DNA of 57,132 bases from NCBI GenBank assembly GCA_022447585.1, contig JAKVAR010000009.1, forward strand, positions 1 through 57,132, read 5' to 3'. The first letter of the stretch is position 1. Every line of letters starts with the position of its first letter. A program made the translations under genes and the position numbers. The stretch is from Crocinitomicaceae bacterium. GTDB lineage: Bacteria; Bacteroidota; Bacteroidia; Flavobacteriales_D; Crocinitomicaceae. This document shows, in pieces, positions 42,999-51,408 of this stretch. Below the pieces are notes generated by a model. That model was given only the letters and a program-made list of their open reading frames with translations, ran no database searches and was not told where the DNA came from.

Positions 42999-43396
42999 TA
43001 AACGTTAAAGTTTTTAAGGTCTTCCAACGAAACATCAAATGTATCCGCATAAACTTGCAATTTTTTATCGCTAAGTTTTTTAAAAACATTTGGTCTCATG
43101 TGGCGTTTTACGCTCCACCTTGAGAAGCCAGTATATCCAGTTAATACTGGTAAATCCATTAGTTTTAATTCAAAAAAGTAAAGAATTGGACTAGCCTCAC
43201 CATTTAATACTTTTTGTTTTGCTTCTTCAATTCTACGTTCAATCTCGTTCCATTGGTTATCCAATGCAGCTGTTTTTGTATCCCAACCAGTACTTAGTCC
43301 GGTAACGTATTTTCCATTCTTGTCTTTGACATAACACACTTCACGAGTGAAAGATTCTAAGGCACTTTTGTCTTGAGGAAGTTCTTCTTTTTTCAT
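42998..43396 (-). CDS. Small cluster protein of unknown function (132 aa)
   Basis: A soluble protein with no signal peptide or membrane helix. Visible landmarks are CYVKDKNGKYVTGLSTGWDT (residues 21-40), a helical stretch NEIERRIEEAKQKVLNGE (50-67) and LTGYTGFSRWSVKRHMRP (86-103). I know no family for it. It lies 1 nt after darB and overlaps the BtrH-like gene by one base, so it is most likely translated together with the latter and may be its partner. Confidence 0.82.
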   Translation of the reverse strand: MKKEELPQDKSALESFTREVCYVKDKNGKYVTGLSTGWDTKTAALDNQWNEIERRIEEAKQKVLNGEASPILYFFELKLMDLPVLTGYTGFSRWSVKRHMRPNVFKKLSDKKLQVYADTFDVSLEDLKNFNV

Positions 43397-43397
43397 C

Positions 43398-44540
43398 TTA
43401 GCATACGGTTAACATACTAAAGACATAAGAGAATCGCGAACTTTCAGGTACAGCTAATAAAACTTTATCCCCCTTTTTAAGTTTACCGCTATTAAATAAT
43501 TCATCTACCATTAAGTAAATTGAACCAGCCCCAACATTTCCTTTCGTTTTAAGGTTCGTAAACCAACGTTCTTTTGGAATATGCATATCACATTCTACGA
43601 GCATATCTGCTATTTTATCTTCGAAAAAATAACTTGACATATGAGGAAGGAAATAAGTGATGTCATCAACGTTAATCCCTTTGTTTTTAATGGCTCCTTC
43701 AAGCTTTTTAAATCCTAATCGAACAATGTTTTCTCCTAGAAGCTTTACATCTTGTTTGATGCTAAGTATAGATTTATCATTAATCTCTTGAGGAGAGTAG
43801 TCCATGTAGCTTTTTAGTGTTCCATCTTCATTCTTATCAGAAGCCATGTACATACATGTTTCAGCTTCATTAGCAAAGGAATAAGCTTCAATCCAGTCAA
43901 CTTTCAATGAAATACCTGTTTCACTTTTTTTCGTCGACATTAAAAATGTGGCAGCACCATCAGAAAGCATCCATCGTAAAAAATCTTTCTCAAAAGCTAA
44001 ATATGGGTTCTCTTCTAATTCTCCCATTCGTTTTACTTCTAGCTCAAACTGCTCGGAATGAAGAATTCGAGACAATCTTTCTGATCCTGAACAAACAGCA
44101 GTCTTAGCTTCTCCTAATTTAAGTGCCATATAGGCATATTTGTATGCATGCATTCCTGAGCAGCAAACGCCAGAAGGAGAAACAACTTCAATATTGTTTG
44201 TTTCAGGCAGCCATCCATGAACCATAACTGCATGCGAAGGCATCATTTGGTCTGGTGTAGATGTTCCGCAGCTAAGCAAGTCAATTTGTTTTAAATTTTC
44301 TGGCTTATTATCCATTAAGTTTCTAACAGCTAGAGATACCATCTCAGCATTTGAATGAGTAGCATTTCCGTTCTTATCTATTGCGTAATACCTATTTTCT
44401 ATACCATTGTTTCTTAGGACAATACGTCTTGATTTAGAGGCTTGTTCACCAATGCAACCCAAGTAGTTTTCCATTTCATCGTTAGATACGGCTTCATTTG
44501 GTAGGAAACTAGCTGTACGTGTTATATATACTTCTGACAT
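43398..44540 (-). CDS. darB: DarB-like ketosynthase (dialkylresorcinol formation)
   Basis: A 380-aa KAS III-type enzyme. The active-site Cys is C127 in SPSGVCCSGMHAYKY; the His is in YFLPHMSSYFFED near residue 297 and the Asn in LKTKGNVGAGSIYLM near 332. DarB condenses a beta-ketoacyl thioester with a second acyl chain to give a cyclohexanedione, which DarA then aromatises to the dialkylresorcinol. It heads a reverse-strand transcript with its own promoter at 44567. The pairing with darA, 112 nt upstream, is the basis for choosing DarB over other KAS III roles. Confidence 0.88.
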   Translation of the reverse strand: MSEVYITRTASFLPNEAVSNDEMENYLGCIGEQASKSRRIVLRNNGIENRYYAIDKNGNATHSNAEMVSLAVRNLMDNKPENLKQIDLLSCGTSTPDQMMPSHAVMVHGWLPETNNIEVVSPSGVCCSGMHAYKYAYMALKLGEAKTAVCSGSERLSRILHSEQFELEVKRMGELEENPYLAFEKDFLRWMLSDGAATFLMSTKKSETGISLKVDWIEAYSFANEAETCMYMASDKNEDGTLKSYMDYSPQEINDKSILSIKQDVKLLGENIVRLGFKKLEGAIKNKGINVDDITYFLPHMSSYFFEDKIADMLVECDMHIPKERWFTNLKTKGNVGAGSIYLMVDELFNSGKLKKGDKVLLAVPESSRFSYVFSMLTVC

Positions 44541-44566
44541 TTATGTATCATAATAATTAATGGCTA

Positions 44567-44600
44567 CAAAAATACTTTTTTTTTATGTTTTTACTGCCAA
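44567..44600 (-). promoter_or_regulatory. Promoter in front of darB
   Basis: On the reverse strand TTG (complement of 44598-44600), a 23-nt spacer and TATTTTTG (complement of 44567-44574, exact TAnnTTTG) lie 26 nt before the darB ATG. This suggests that darB and the genes down to 37451 can be transcribed separately from darA. Confidence 0.6.
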
Positions 44601-44652
44601 TTTCAGCCAATTTCCAAAGGGAAATGTTCAAAGTGAGCACCTATAGACGATT

Positions 44653-45561
44653 TTACTTTATTCCTAGGTAGGCATAATGTTCTTTCTTCTTTTTGTTAAC
44701 CTTCATTTTAAAAGGTCTAAAAAGAAGAATGTCAAAAAATAAGAGAATAGGTGCTACACCAAATAGGGCAACATTCAAATAGATCCTGAAGAATTTAATC
44801 CAAAATGAACGATTCTTACCTTCAGCTTCTTTTTTCTTGATCAGGTTCGCCCAAATCAAGAAGATTTTCTTCGCTTTACCTTCAATAAATAGAATGTTGG
44901 AGTTAATTCTAACGGCTCCTTTTTTTATCAATTCAGGCTGGAGATTATCAAAATTATTTGATTTGAGAAACTCATTTAGAGTTATTCCAAACTTGGAAAC
45001 ATCTTTTATATCTTCATCTGAAACACCAGGAAGCGGGAATATACCCCATTTCCTTGTTTTCTTTCCTGTTAGCATCCAGTGCGTAATGCTTACTGCGCTG
45101 GCATGATTAGGGGCTCTGTCTACTAAGGCGATATTTCCAACCATTTGTCCTCCAGCGGATCTTATTCGATTAGTAACAGAATCGTGCGCATTTAACCACA
45201 TGTTCCTCGCTCCAATAATGGTAATTACAGGAGTATTTTTTACTCTCTTTAAAAAACGATCATTTTGCAAAAGTGAGGAAGTTGGCATTGATGGAGATAA
45301 AAACCAGGGCTGATAACCTAATATTATTAAATCGTAATTTTCTTCTTTAAATGAAAAAGATTCAAGTTCGATAGGTTCTTCAAGAACAGTTTCAGGCATA
45401 GCATCATAGAAGTTGTTTACTTTCCAAGGAAATTGAAATCTGTCTTTAATGGTGATTTTTACTCGATCAATTTCTGCATGCTCAATTGGAGCAATGAAAT
45501 TTTCAATAATGTCATGTAATTGACCTGATTGGGAGTAATTTAAACATAGTATTTTTTTCAT
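44653..45561 (-). CDS. darA: DarA-like dialkylresorcinol-forming enzyme
   Basis: A 302-aa protein with a flavodoxin/NAD(P)H-oxidoreductase-like start: ILCLNYSQSGQLHDIIENF (residues 4-22) as the phosphate loop and NYDLIILGYQPWFLSPSMPT (75-94) as the second flavin loop. The C-terminal third has a hydrophobic segment (YLNVALFGVAPILLFFDILL) near residue 270, suggesting membrane association. Known DarA proteins act with DarB to aromatise the ring of dialkylresorcinols. It starts 13 nt after the 157-aa exported protein gene and is followed by darB. Confidence 0.88.
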   Translation of the reverse strand: MKKILCLNYSQSGQLHDIIENFIAPIEHAEIDRVKITIKDRFQFPWKVNNFYDAMPETVLEEPIELESFSFKEENYDLIILGYQPWFLSPSMPTSSLLQNDRFLKRVKNTPVITIIGARNMWLNAHDSVTNRIRSAGGQMVGNIALVDRAPNHASAVSITHWMLTGKKTRKWGIFPLPGVSDEDIKDVSKFGITLNEFLKSNNFDNLQPELIKKGAVRINSNILFIEGKAKKIFLIWANLIKKKEAEGKNRSFWIKFFRIYLNVALFGVAPILLFFDILLFRPFKMKVNKKKKEHYAYLGIK

Positions 45562-45574
45562 AAGAGTGGCTGTC

Positions 45575-46048
45575 CTAATTCAGTAAATGTGAATTTAGGT
45601 TTTTTGAGGATTCTGCATACTTTTTTACGACTCTTTTTACGGTGATGTCTAGAGTTTTATATGAAGAGTGAATCATTTCTCTGTCCTCTTTTATTTTCGT
45701 ATTGTACTTTAATATTTTGGGAGTGTTCTCTTGAATTGCAAGTCTTAAGAATCTATATTCTACTCTTTTGGGAGCTTTAGTAATGGCTTTCTCAAGCAGC
45801 GCTTTACCTATTTTGAAAACCTGCGCTTTTTCTTTCGGTGTTTTTTCAAATTGTGACTTCTTCATCGTTAGAGCACCTAAGTAGGCATCTTTTTGATTAG
45901 ATGCAGAGTATTTGTTTAACGCAGAAATCTTTGATTCCATTGTTGCTTTTTTATCTGACTGAAAAGCTTTATAAAAACTTAATTTATCAATAGAGCTTGC
46001 TAAAACGAAGCTAGTACATACTGAAAGAAGAATGAAAAACTTAAACAT
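45575..46048 (-). CDS. Exported protein of unknown function in the pigment cluster (157 aa)
   Basis: The N-terminus KFFILLSVCTSFVLASS is a Sec signal peptide. The mature part is helical and Lys-rich (DKKATMESKISALNKYSASN, then KAITKAPKRVEYRFLRLAIQ), with no catalytic motif; its helix pattern could be TPR-like. It is the first gene of the darA transcript and divergent from the GT2 gene. The position next to darA suggests a role in envelope handling of the pigment, which is inference only. Confidence 0.8.
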   Translation of the reverse strand: MFKFFILLSVCTSFVLASSIDKLSFYKAFQSDKKATMESKISALNKYSASNQKDAYLGALTMKKSQFEKTPKEKAQVFKIGKALLEKAITKAPKRVEYRFLRLAIQENTPKILKYNTKIKEDREMIHSSYKTLDITVKRVVKKYAESSKNLNSHLLN

Positions 46049-46067
46049 GGTATTTTACATTTGAATA

Positions 46068-46075
46068 CAAACATA
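46068..46075 (-). promoter_or_regulatory. Putative -7 box for the darA transcript
   Basis: On the reverse strand this reads TATGTTTG (exact TAnnTTTG), 19 nt before the ATG at 46048. A forward box, TACATTTG (46056-46063), lies beside it but points away, 113 nt before the GT2 start. No TTG fits the -33 spacing well. Confidence 0.4.
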
Positions 46076-46175
46076 CAATGATTTTGCCAAGATTTTAATT
46101 CTTTCACAAAAACATACATTATGCCACGTATAAATGATTAGATTCTTATAATTTTACGTTATAAACATCAATCCT

Positions 46176-47327
46176 ATGTTATCTAAAATTAATGGTTGCA
46201 TTATAATTCCTACTTATAACAATGAGGGAACTTTAAGTGCCGTGATAACGCGTGTTTTAGAAGTTGTGCCTGACTCTATGATTATTGTAGTTAATGATGG
46301 TAGTACAGATTCAACTAAAGAAATCCTATTGACTTTTTCTGGGATGATTGAACTTGTAAGTTATGATGAAAATCAAGGAAAAGGGAATGCTTTAAAGCTA
46401 GGTTTTCGAAAAGCAATTGAATTAGGTTATGATAATGCCATAACTATAGATTCAGATAATCAGCATTTTCCGGAAGATATTCCGTTAATTGTTAAAAAGG
46501 CAGAGGAATATCCTGGTGCTTTGATAATGGGATCGCGGAATATGGATCACGAAACAGTTCCTGGAAAGAGTTCATTTGGAAATAAGTTCTCGAATTTTTG
46601 GTTTAAACTGGAAACGTGGATAACATTGCCTGATACTCAAACAGGATATCGCCTATATCCGTTAGAGCCATTAAAAAAAATGAAATTCTTCACAAAGAAA
46701 TTTGAGTTTGAAATTGAAATCATTGTTCGTTTAGCATGGAAGATGATTAGGTTTGTCCCGGTTCCAATTCGAGTAAAGTATGACATGGAGGAACGGGTTT
46801 CTCATTTTAGACCAGCAAGAGATTTCTTTAGGATTTCAGTTTTAAATTCAGTTTTAGTATTAGGTGCTTTGTTTTATTTTTACCCAAAGAAATTGTTCTC
46901 TTTTGATACGCTGAGAAAGATTAAACAGGAAGCCATTAAGCCAGAAGAATCGAACTTACGAAAAGCTATATCTATTGGTTTTGGAGTGTTTATGGGAATA
47001 TTTCCGATTTGGGGGTTTCAGTTGTTAATCGGAATCCCTTTGGCTGTTTTGTTGCGTTTGAATAAAGTTTTATTCATAACAGCCGCCAACATTTCTATTC
47101 CACCTATGATTCCACTAATTGTTTACGGAAGTTTTCTTGTGGGGCAGCAAATAATTGCTGGTGAACTCAATCACAATGCAATTTTTTCTTTTAGCTTGGA
47201 GGATATTCAAAGAAATGTAACGCAGTATGCAGTGGGAGCTGTGATCCTTTCTGCTATCGGCTTTCTTATAGCTTTTTTATTGAGCTTTATACTGTTAAAG
47301 ATTTTCAGAAAAGAGCCTAATCAATAG
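46176..47327 (+). CDS. Family 2 glycosyltransferase fused to DUF2062
   Basis: The only forward gene inside the cluster. Residues 1-225 are a GT2 domain: CIIIPTYNNEGTLSAVITRV (residues 8-27), the DxD-like VVNDGSTDSTKE (38-49), ITIDSDNQHFPEDI near 90 and the QTGYR acceptor motif near 154. Residues 255-383 are DUF2062 with about four helices (AISIGFGVFMGIFPIWGFQL then LIGIPLAVLLRL). This suggests transfer of a sugar or polyprenyl-phosphate sugar at the inner membrane. GT2-DUF2062 proteins occur in Bacteroidota pigment clusters. It ends 11 bp inside the convergent dehydratase gene. Confidence 0.87.
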   Translation: MLSKINGCIIIPTYNNEGTLSAVITRVLEVVPDSMIIVVNDGSTDSTKEILLTFSGMIELVSYDENQGKGNALKLGFRKAIELGYDNAITIDSDNQHFPEDIPLIVKKAEEYPGALIMGSRNMDHETVPGKSSFGNKFSNFWFKLETWITLPDTQTGYRLYPLEPLKKMKFFTKKFEFEIEIIVRLAWKMIRFVPVPIRVKYDMEERVSHFRPARDFFRISVLNSVLVLGALFYFYPKKLFSFDTLRKIKQEAIKPEESNLRKAISIGFGVFMGIFPIWGFQLLIGIPLAVLLRLNKVLFITAANISIPPMIPLIVYGSFLVGQQIIAGELNHNAIFSFSLEDIQRNVTQYAVGAVILSAIGFLIAFLLSFILLKIFRKEPNQ

Positions 47328-47688
47328 AATAGAAGGCGCTCATTTTTAGAAAAGAAGTTTCTTCTGTTTTTATTACAGCACTTACTTTTAGTTGATTTTC
47401 TTCAGTTTCATTGATTTTTAAAACAACATCTAAAAGGGGATTTTCATTAGGATTTAAAACTGCTAAGAATTTGCAGTTCCCCATGCTAATTAATTTAGCC
47501 TCTGTGTTTTTAGTTTCAGAAACAAGTTCTTTAATTATCTCCATTTGCACAACACCCGGTGTTACAGGGTTGTCAGGGAAGTGACCTTTGAATATGTCAT
47601 GATCTTTATCTATTTCAATAGAGAACGTTGTTGTTTGTTCAAGAGTATTTGAAGCGTTTACTTTGTAAAACTCGTTTTTAAATAACAT
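47317..47688 (-). CDS. FabZ-like hotdog 3-hydroxyacyl-ACP dehydratase
   Basis: A 123-aa single hotdog domain. The signature DIFKGHFPDNPVTPGVVQME (residues 31-50) is that of FabZ/FabA-type dehydratases, with H36 as the catalytic histidine; the acidic residue lies in the following helix (E50). It probably removes water after each ketoreduction to build the polyene. It is the last gene of the reverse operon that starts beyond the right edge and overlaps the LolA-like gene by one base. Confidence 0.87.
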   Translation of the reverse strand: MLFKNEFYKVNASNTLEQTTTFSIEIDKDHDIFKGHFPDNPVTPGVVQMEIIKELVSETKNTEAKLISMGNCKFLAVLNPNENPLLDVVLKINETEENQLKVSAVIKTEETSFLKMSAFYSID

Positions 47689-48311
47689 TAGAATTGTTTG
47701 AATTTAGAATCTGAAATAGGTTTATTCATGATAATCGAAGAGAACTTGTATTCAACACGGTCGTCCTCTGTTTCTATCATGTTCATTTGACTTAATGCCA
47801 ACGTTTTTTTATTAAAAATCATCTCAATTGATGAGATATACTTTGCCATTTTACTGCTTTTAGGCTTTAGAACTAACTTATAACTGGCAGAGTTATAGAA
47901 ATAAGATATCCTGAATTCTTTTTCATTTAGGAAGTCTCCATTGAAAAGTTGCATCATAAGGGATTGAACCTTTTTAACGATACGGTTGCTTGCTACATTA
48001 TTCACAACCTTACCATTTTCTTTCATTTGAACTTTGGTTCCGTCAATAAGAATGATTTGTTTTTTTGGATTAATATGTTCCCATCGAATCTTGTTCGCCT
48101 TTTTGTAATTTAATTTACCTGTAGCCTTTTTAGCTTTATTGAACATGCTCGAATGTACTTCCTCTGAGAAGTTTGCACTTATTGAGGTTGTAGATTTTGC
48201 TTTGCTATTGATTTTGGCTTTGACAGCAGTTGGATTTTCGACTTTACTGAAGTTCTGAGCCACAACTGAGTTAGAGCAGAAGAATAATAGTATGAACAAA
48301 TATTTAATCAT
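47688..48311 (-). CDS. LolA-like outer-membrane lipoprotein carrier
   Basis: A 207-aa periplasmic protein with a signal peptide (YLFILLFFCSNSVVAQ). The unclosed beta-barrel pattern of LolA is visible: STTSISANFSEEVHSSMFNK, KATGKLNYKKANKIRWEHIN (residues 60-79), KKQIILIDGTKVQMKENGK and LSQMNMIETEDDRVEYKF. In aryl-polyene clusters LolA-like proteins are thought to carry the lipid pigment across the periplasm. It overlaps the deacetylase gene upstream by 8 bp. Confidence 0.87.
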   Translation of the reverse strand: MIKYLFILLFFCSNSVVAQNFSKVENPTAVKAKINSKAKSTTSISANFSEEVHSSMFNKAKKATGKLNYKKANKIRWEHINPKKQIILIDGTKVQMKENGKVVNNVASNRIVKKVQSLMMQLFNGDFLNEKEFRISYFYNSASYKLVLKPKSSKMAKYISSIEMIFNKKTLALSQMNMIETEDDRVEYKFSSIIMNKPISDSKFKQF

Positions 48312-49065
48312 CTAATATGTTTTGGATATCTTCAGAGGATGCAAATATAATACCATTTGATTTTGCTTTGATGATATATTGATTTAAACTAGCACATGTA
48401 ACATCTAAATTATCATGTAAAAGTACAATGTCTCCTGGCTTTGTTTTTTTTACTAATCGAGATATCAATTTGTCAGATGTCTTGTATATAGAGTCATAGC
48501 TTCGAAGAGACCAACCAATACATTTCATGTTGAGTTTCTTGATCACTGCAGCATAATTGGGATTTGTATATCCAATTGGCGGTCTAAAAATAGAAGGCTT
48601 TATTTTGATGATTTGAAAAATAGATTCTTGTGCTTGATTAATTTCAGTGTTCAGTCTGCGTTTTGAAAACAAAGACATCATTGGGTTATGAGTTTGAGAA
48701 TGATTGCCAATTATATGTCCTTCTTGAGCTATTTTCAATGCAATTTCTTTGTTCTTTGTTAATCGATCTCCTATAACAAAGAAGACGGCCTTAATTTCGT
48801 GTGATTTCAAAATACGAAGAACTTTATCTGTGTTTGAATTATGAGGTCCATCATCAAAAGTAAGCAGAACTTTGGCAGAGTTTAGTCTATTCTTATTTTT
48901 CATGAAGTAATTGAACTTCATGAATATAACACCAGCACTTAGTATTATGAAAAACAGTAGTCCAAGAATAAATAATATGAGATAAAAATGTTCGGTTTCA
49001 CTAAAGAATAAACAAGTCACTAAAATTGAAGCGCTAAAAATAAATATGTTTATTTTATGCTTCAT
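48304..49065 (-). CDS. Membrane-anchored polysaccharide deacetylase-like protein
   Basis: A 253-aa protein with two N-terminal hydrophobic segments (residues 7-22 and 28-48) and a NodB domain: VLLTFDDGPHNSNTDKVLR with D71-D72, the metal motif GNHSQTHNPM with H122 and H126, and RPPIGYTNPNYA with the catalytic Arg. The late motif LLHDNL also has its His. This is a carbohydrate esterase 4 fold, so a Zn-dependent deacetylase facing the periplasm is likely. Its substrate in a pigment cluster is unclear. It overlaps both neighbours (11 bp and 8 bp). Confidence 0.88.
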   Translation of the reverse strand: MKHKINIFIFSASILVTCLFFSETEHFYLILFILGLLFFIILSAGVIFMKFNYFMKNKNRLNSAKVLLTFDDGPHNSNTDKVLRILKSHEIKAVFFVIGDRLTKNKEIALKIAQEGHIIGNHSQTHNPMMSLFSKRRLNTEINQAQESIFQIIKIKPSIFRPPIGYTNPNYAAVIKKLNMKCIGWSLRSYDSIYKTSDKLISRLVKKTKPGDIVLLHDNLDVTCASLNQYIIKAKSNGIIFASSEDIQNILDD

Positions 49066-49969
49066 CCTTTATTAATAACATGAATCCAGTTTTTCCTGCG
49101 CACATATCGTTTACAATGATAGCTGTTTTTTTATCAGAGTATTTCAAATTATCATGCGCAATATGAAGGGCAAAAGAAGATGCACTATAATGCAATCCAG
49201 AATATTGTAGGTAATCAATGTTCTCTTGATTCTCTAGTGTTGAAATAGCACTATTAGAATGAAGTATAACATCAATTTGATTTTTAGAAAGGTTATTTTC
49301 TTTTAAGAACGCATTCAATTCATTTTCAGTATTTTTTGAATTGAAATTAACCTGAACCGCTTTAACTCCAATTGCACTTTTATTATTCGAAAATGCAAAA
49401 AATGATCCCCCTGTCGATAATGGGTATTTATCAGAAATCAAAGAAGGTTGAATCAGTTCTAAGAATTTAATGTTTTCATCAGCTGCGCCAACAAGAACAT
49501 TTTCTTTTCCTTCATTGATGCACATCATTCCATCCAATAATGCAACTTCAAAAGAAACATTGTTTTGAGTATGGGTCATGTTATAAGCATGATTTCCAAG
49601 TCCCAATGAAATCTGTCCTCCAATGGTATTGTGTGTAGACTGAATAAATGCAGTTGGAGATAGGAAGTCGCTAGTAGATGTTAAGAAGGTGTTCAAAAAC
49701 TTCTCTGTGTCTTTTAAACACCCTAAAGCAGTTCCAACTGAAATTGCATCAAAGTCTTTCCCGACCTTGTTCTTACATTCGATTGATGTTGTCAATCCTA
49801 TTCTTAGGACTGGACTAAGTCTTCTTAATGCTGCGCCAGGAATAAATTCTTTATAATTTGGTGAAATAAGAGTACTTTCTATATCTAATGGAGCTAATTC
49901 CTCCATTATGTTATTTACTCTAAATGTGTTTTGATGCGTAATAGACGCAATAGCATGAATGTAGTACAT
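49055..49969 (-). CDS. Chain-length-factor-like ketosynthase homologue (copy 2)
   Basis: A 304-aa thiolase-fold protein parallel to that at 37451. Shared landmarks are ISPNYKEFIPGAALRRLS (residues 35-52) and FIQSTHNTIGGQISLGLG (108-125). The catalytic Cys position holds Asn-Asn (THTQNNVSFEVA, 132-143), so it is probably a non-condensing partner of the KAS encoded 2 nt upstream. It is about 45 residues shorter than copy 1, with the loss mainly in the C-terminal half. Confidence 0.83.
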   Translation of the reverse strand: MYYIHAIASITHQNTFRVNNIMEELAPLDIESTLISPNYKEFIPGAALRRLSPVLRIGLTTSIECKNKVGKDFDAISVGTALGCLKDTEKFLNTFLTSTSDFLSPTAFIQSTHNTIGGQISLGLGNHAYNMTHTQNNVSFEVALLDGMMCINEGKENVLVGAADENIKFLELIQPSLISDKYPLSTGGSFFAFSNNKSAIGVKAVQVNFNSKNTENELNAFLKENNLSKNQIDVILHSNSAISTLENQENIDYLQYSGLHYSASSFALHIAHDNLKYSDKKTAIIVNDMCAGKTGFMLLIKDEA

Positions 49970-49971
49970 AG

Positions 49972-51147
49972 TTAAATCGCGCTTATAATTACCGTTGAAT
50001 TGTTGCCTCCAAAACCAAATGAATTAGAAAGAACATGTTTAATATCGTTGTTCTCGCTGAATTTTAATTGAGGTGTTAATCCAGTCTCTTCAATGGCGTT
50101 TCTAAAATTCAAATTTGGATAAATGAATCCGTTTCGAATTGCAAGAATTGCAAAAACCGCTTCAATTCCACCAGATGCAGCTAGCGTATGACCTGTGTAT
50201 GCCTTAGTTGAGCTGAATGGAGGAATACCTGATTTGAAAATCTCTTTAATGGCATGAGATTCTGATAAGTCATTGTTTGGAGTAGCTGTTCCGTGAGCAT
50301 TGATGTAATCAATGTCTTCAGGATTAAGACCAGCAACATTTAGCGCTTCTTGCATTGACAATTGCGCTCCGTGACCGTCTGGAGATGACGCCGTTTGGTG
50401 AAATGAATCTGAAGCATTACTCCAACCACTTAACATTGCAATTGGTGTTTTTTTTGATTTTTCAAGCGACTGTTCAGATTCCAAAACAACAAAACCTGCA
50501 CCTTCTCCCAAATTCAAACCTTTCCTAGATTCATCAAATGGTCTGCACCATTCGTCATCAAAAATCATCAATGATTTGAATCCAGAGATTGTGAATTTTG
50601 TCAAAGCATCTGTACCACCAACAATAACCCGGTCTAACATTCCATTTTGGATCATTCTTGCACCCATCATTAATGCATTTGCAGCAGAAGAACAAGCAGT
50701 AGAAATAGTATTGATGAAACCATCTACACCAAGTTCTTTTGCAATTTGTTCAGATGAAGTACCACTGGAGTGATGCTTATAATTATCTGGATTATGATTC
50801 TCTTCGTTGAGGTAGTTTTGATATTCTTTTTCAGAAACATCCATCCCTCCAACAGAAGTGCCAGAAATCAATCCGGTTTTTATATCAGTTCTAATCGAAT
50901 GTCCTTTGAAAGCTTGTTTTGCAGCAATCATTCCTAAAAGTGCTGTTCTTGAAGAGTCCGTTTTAATGTCGAATTTAGTTCTCAGCTCTTCATTAGTGAA
51001 ATGAATTGCCCCAACTTTATATCCTTTCATGGTTTCGAGGCGTGCGTCATCGATTCCAGTTGAATGATTTTTTAGCGACGCGATTGATTCTTCAGCACTT
51101 TGGCCTATAGAGGAAATCAAACCATAACCAGTAATATAAATTTTCAT
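49972..51147 (-). CDS. Beta-ketoacyl-ACP synthase II-type (copy 2)
   Basis: A 391-aa FabF-type enzyme with C152 in STACSSAANALMMGARM, the first His in YINAHGTATPNNDLSES near residue 288, and the second His in KAYTGHTLAASGGIEAVF near 322. It parallels the KAS at 38500 along its length (TISGFKSLMIFDDEWCRPFD against the matching stretch there) and has the same neighbours: CLF downstream and ACP upstream, 3 nt apart. Confidence 0.92.
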   Translation of the reverse strand: MKIYITGYGLISSIGQSAEESIASLKNHSTGIDDARLETMKGYKVGAIHFTNEELRTKFDIKTDSSRTALLGMIAAKQAFKGHSIRTDIKTGLISGTSVGGMDVSEKEYQNYLNEENHNPDNYKHHSSGTSSEQIAKELGVDGFINTISTACSSAANALMMGARMIQNGMLDRVIVGGTDALTKFTISGFKSLMIFDDEWCRPFDESRKGLNLGEGAGFVVLESEQSLEKSKKTPIAMLSGWSNASDSFHQTASSPDGHGAQLSMQEALNVAGLNPEDIDYINAHGTATPNNDLSESHAIKEIFKSGIPPFSSTKAYTGHTLAASGGIEAVFAILAIRNGFIYPNLNFRNAIEETGLTPQLKFSENNDIKHVLSNSFGFGGNNSTVIISAI

Positions 51148-51150
51148 CCT

Positions 51151-51405
51151 TTATTGGTTCTTTTCGATATAAGCCGCTATTGAATCTACAGAGTGAAAAA
51201 TCTCCTTCCCCTCACTTGGATCCGCAATTTTAATTCCATAGCTTGACTCTAATAAGACAATAAACTCCAAGGCGTCAATTGAATCTAAACCAAGACCATC
51301 ATCTCCAAATAGAGGTGCATCATTAGTGATATCAGCAGATGTTAAATCCTCCAGGTTTAATTGTTCTATGATTTGTTCTTTAAGCGTTTCTTTTAAATCA
51401 CTCAT
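51151..51405 (-). CDS. Acyl carrier protein (copy 2)
   Basis: An 84-aa ACP with the phosphopantetheine serine S42 in GLGLDSIDALEFIVLLE. It resembles ACP copy 1 in its SYGIKIADPSEGK tail (REYGIKINNPTEGR in copy 1). It is followed 3 nt later by KAS copy 2. Confidence 0.93.
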   Translation of the reverse strand: MSDLKETLKEQIIEQLNLEDLTSADITNDAPLFGDDGLGLDSIDALEFIVLLESSYGIKIADPSEGKEIFHSVDSIAAYIEKNQ

Positions 51406-51408
51406 AAC

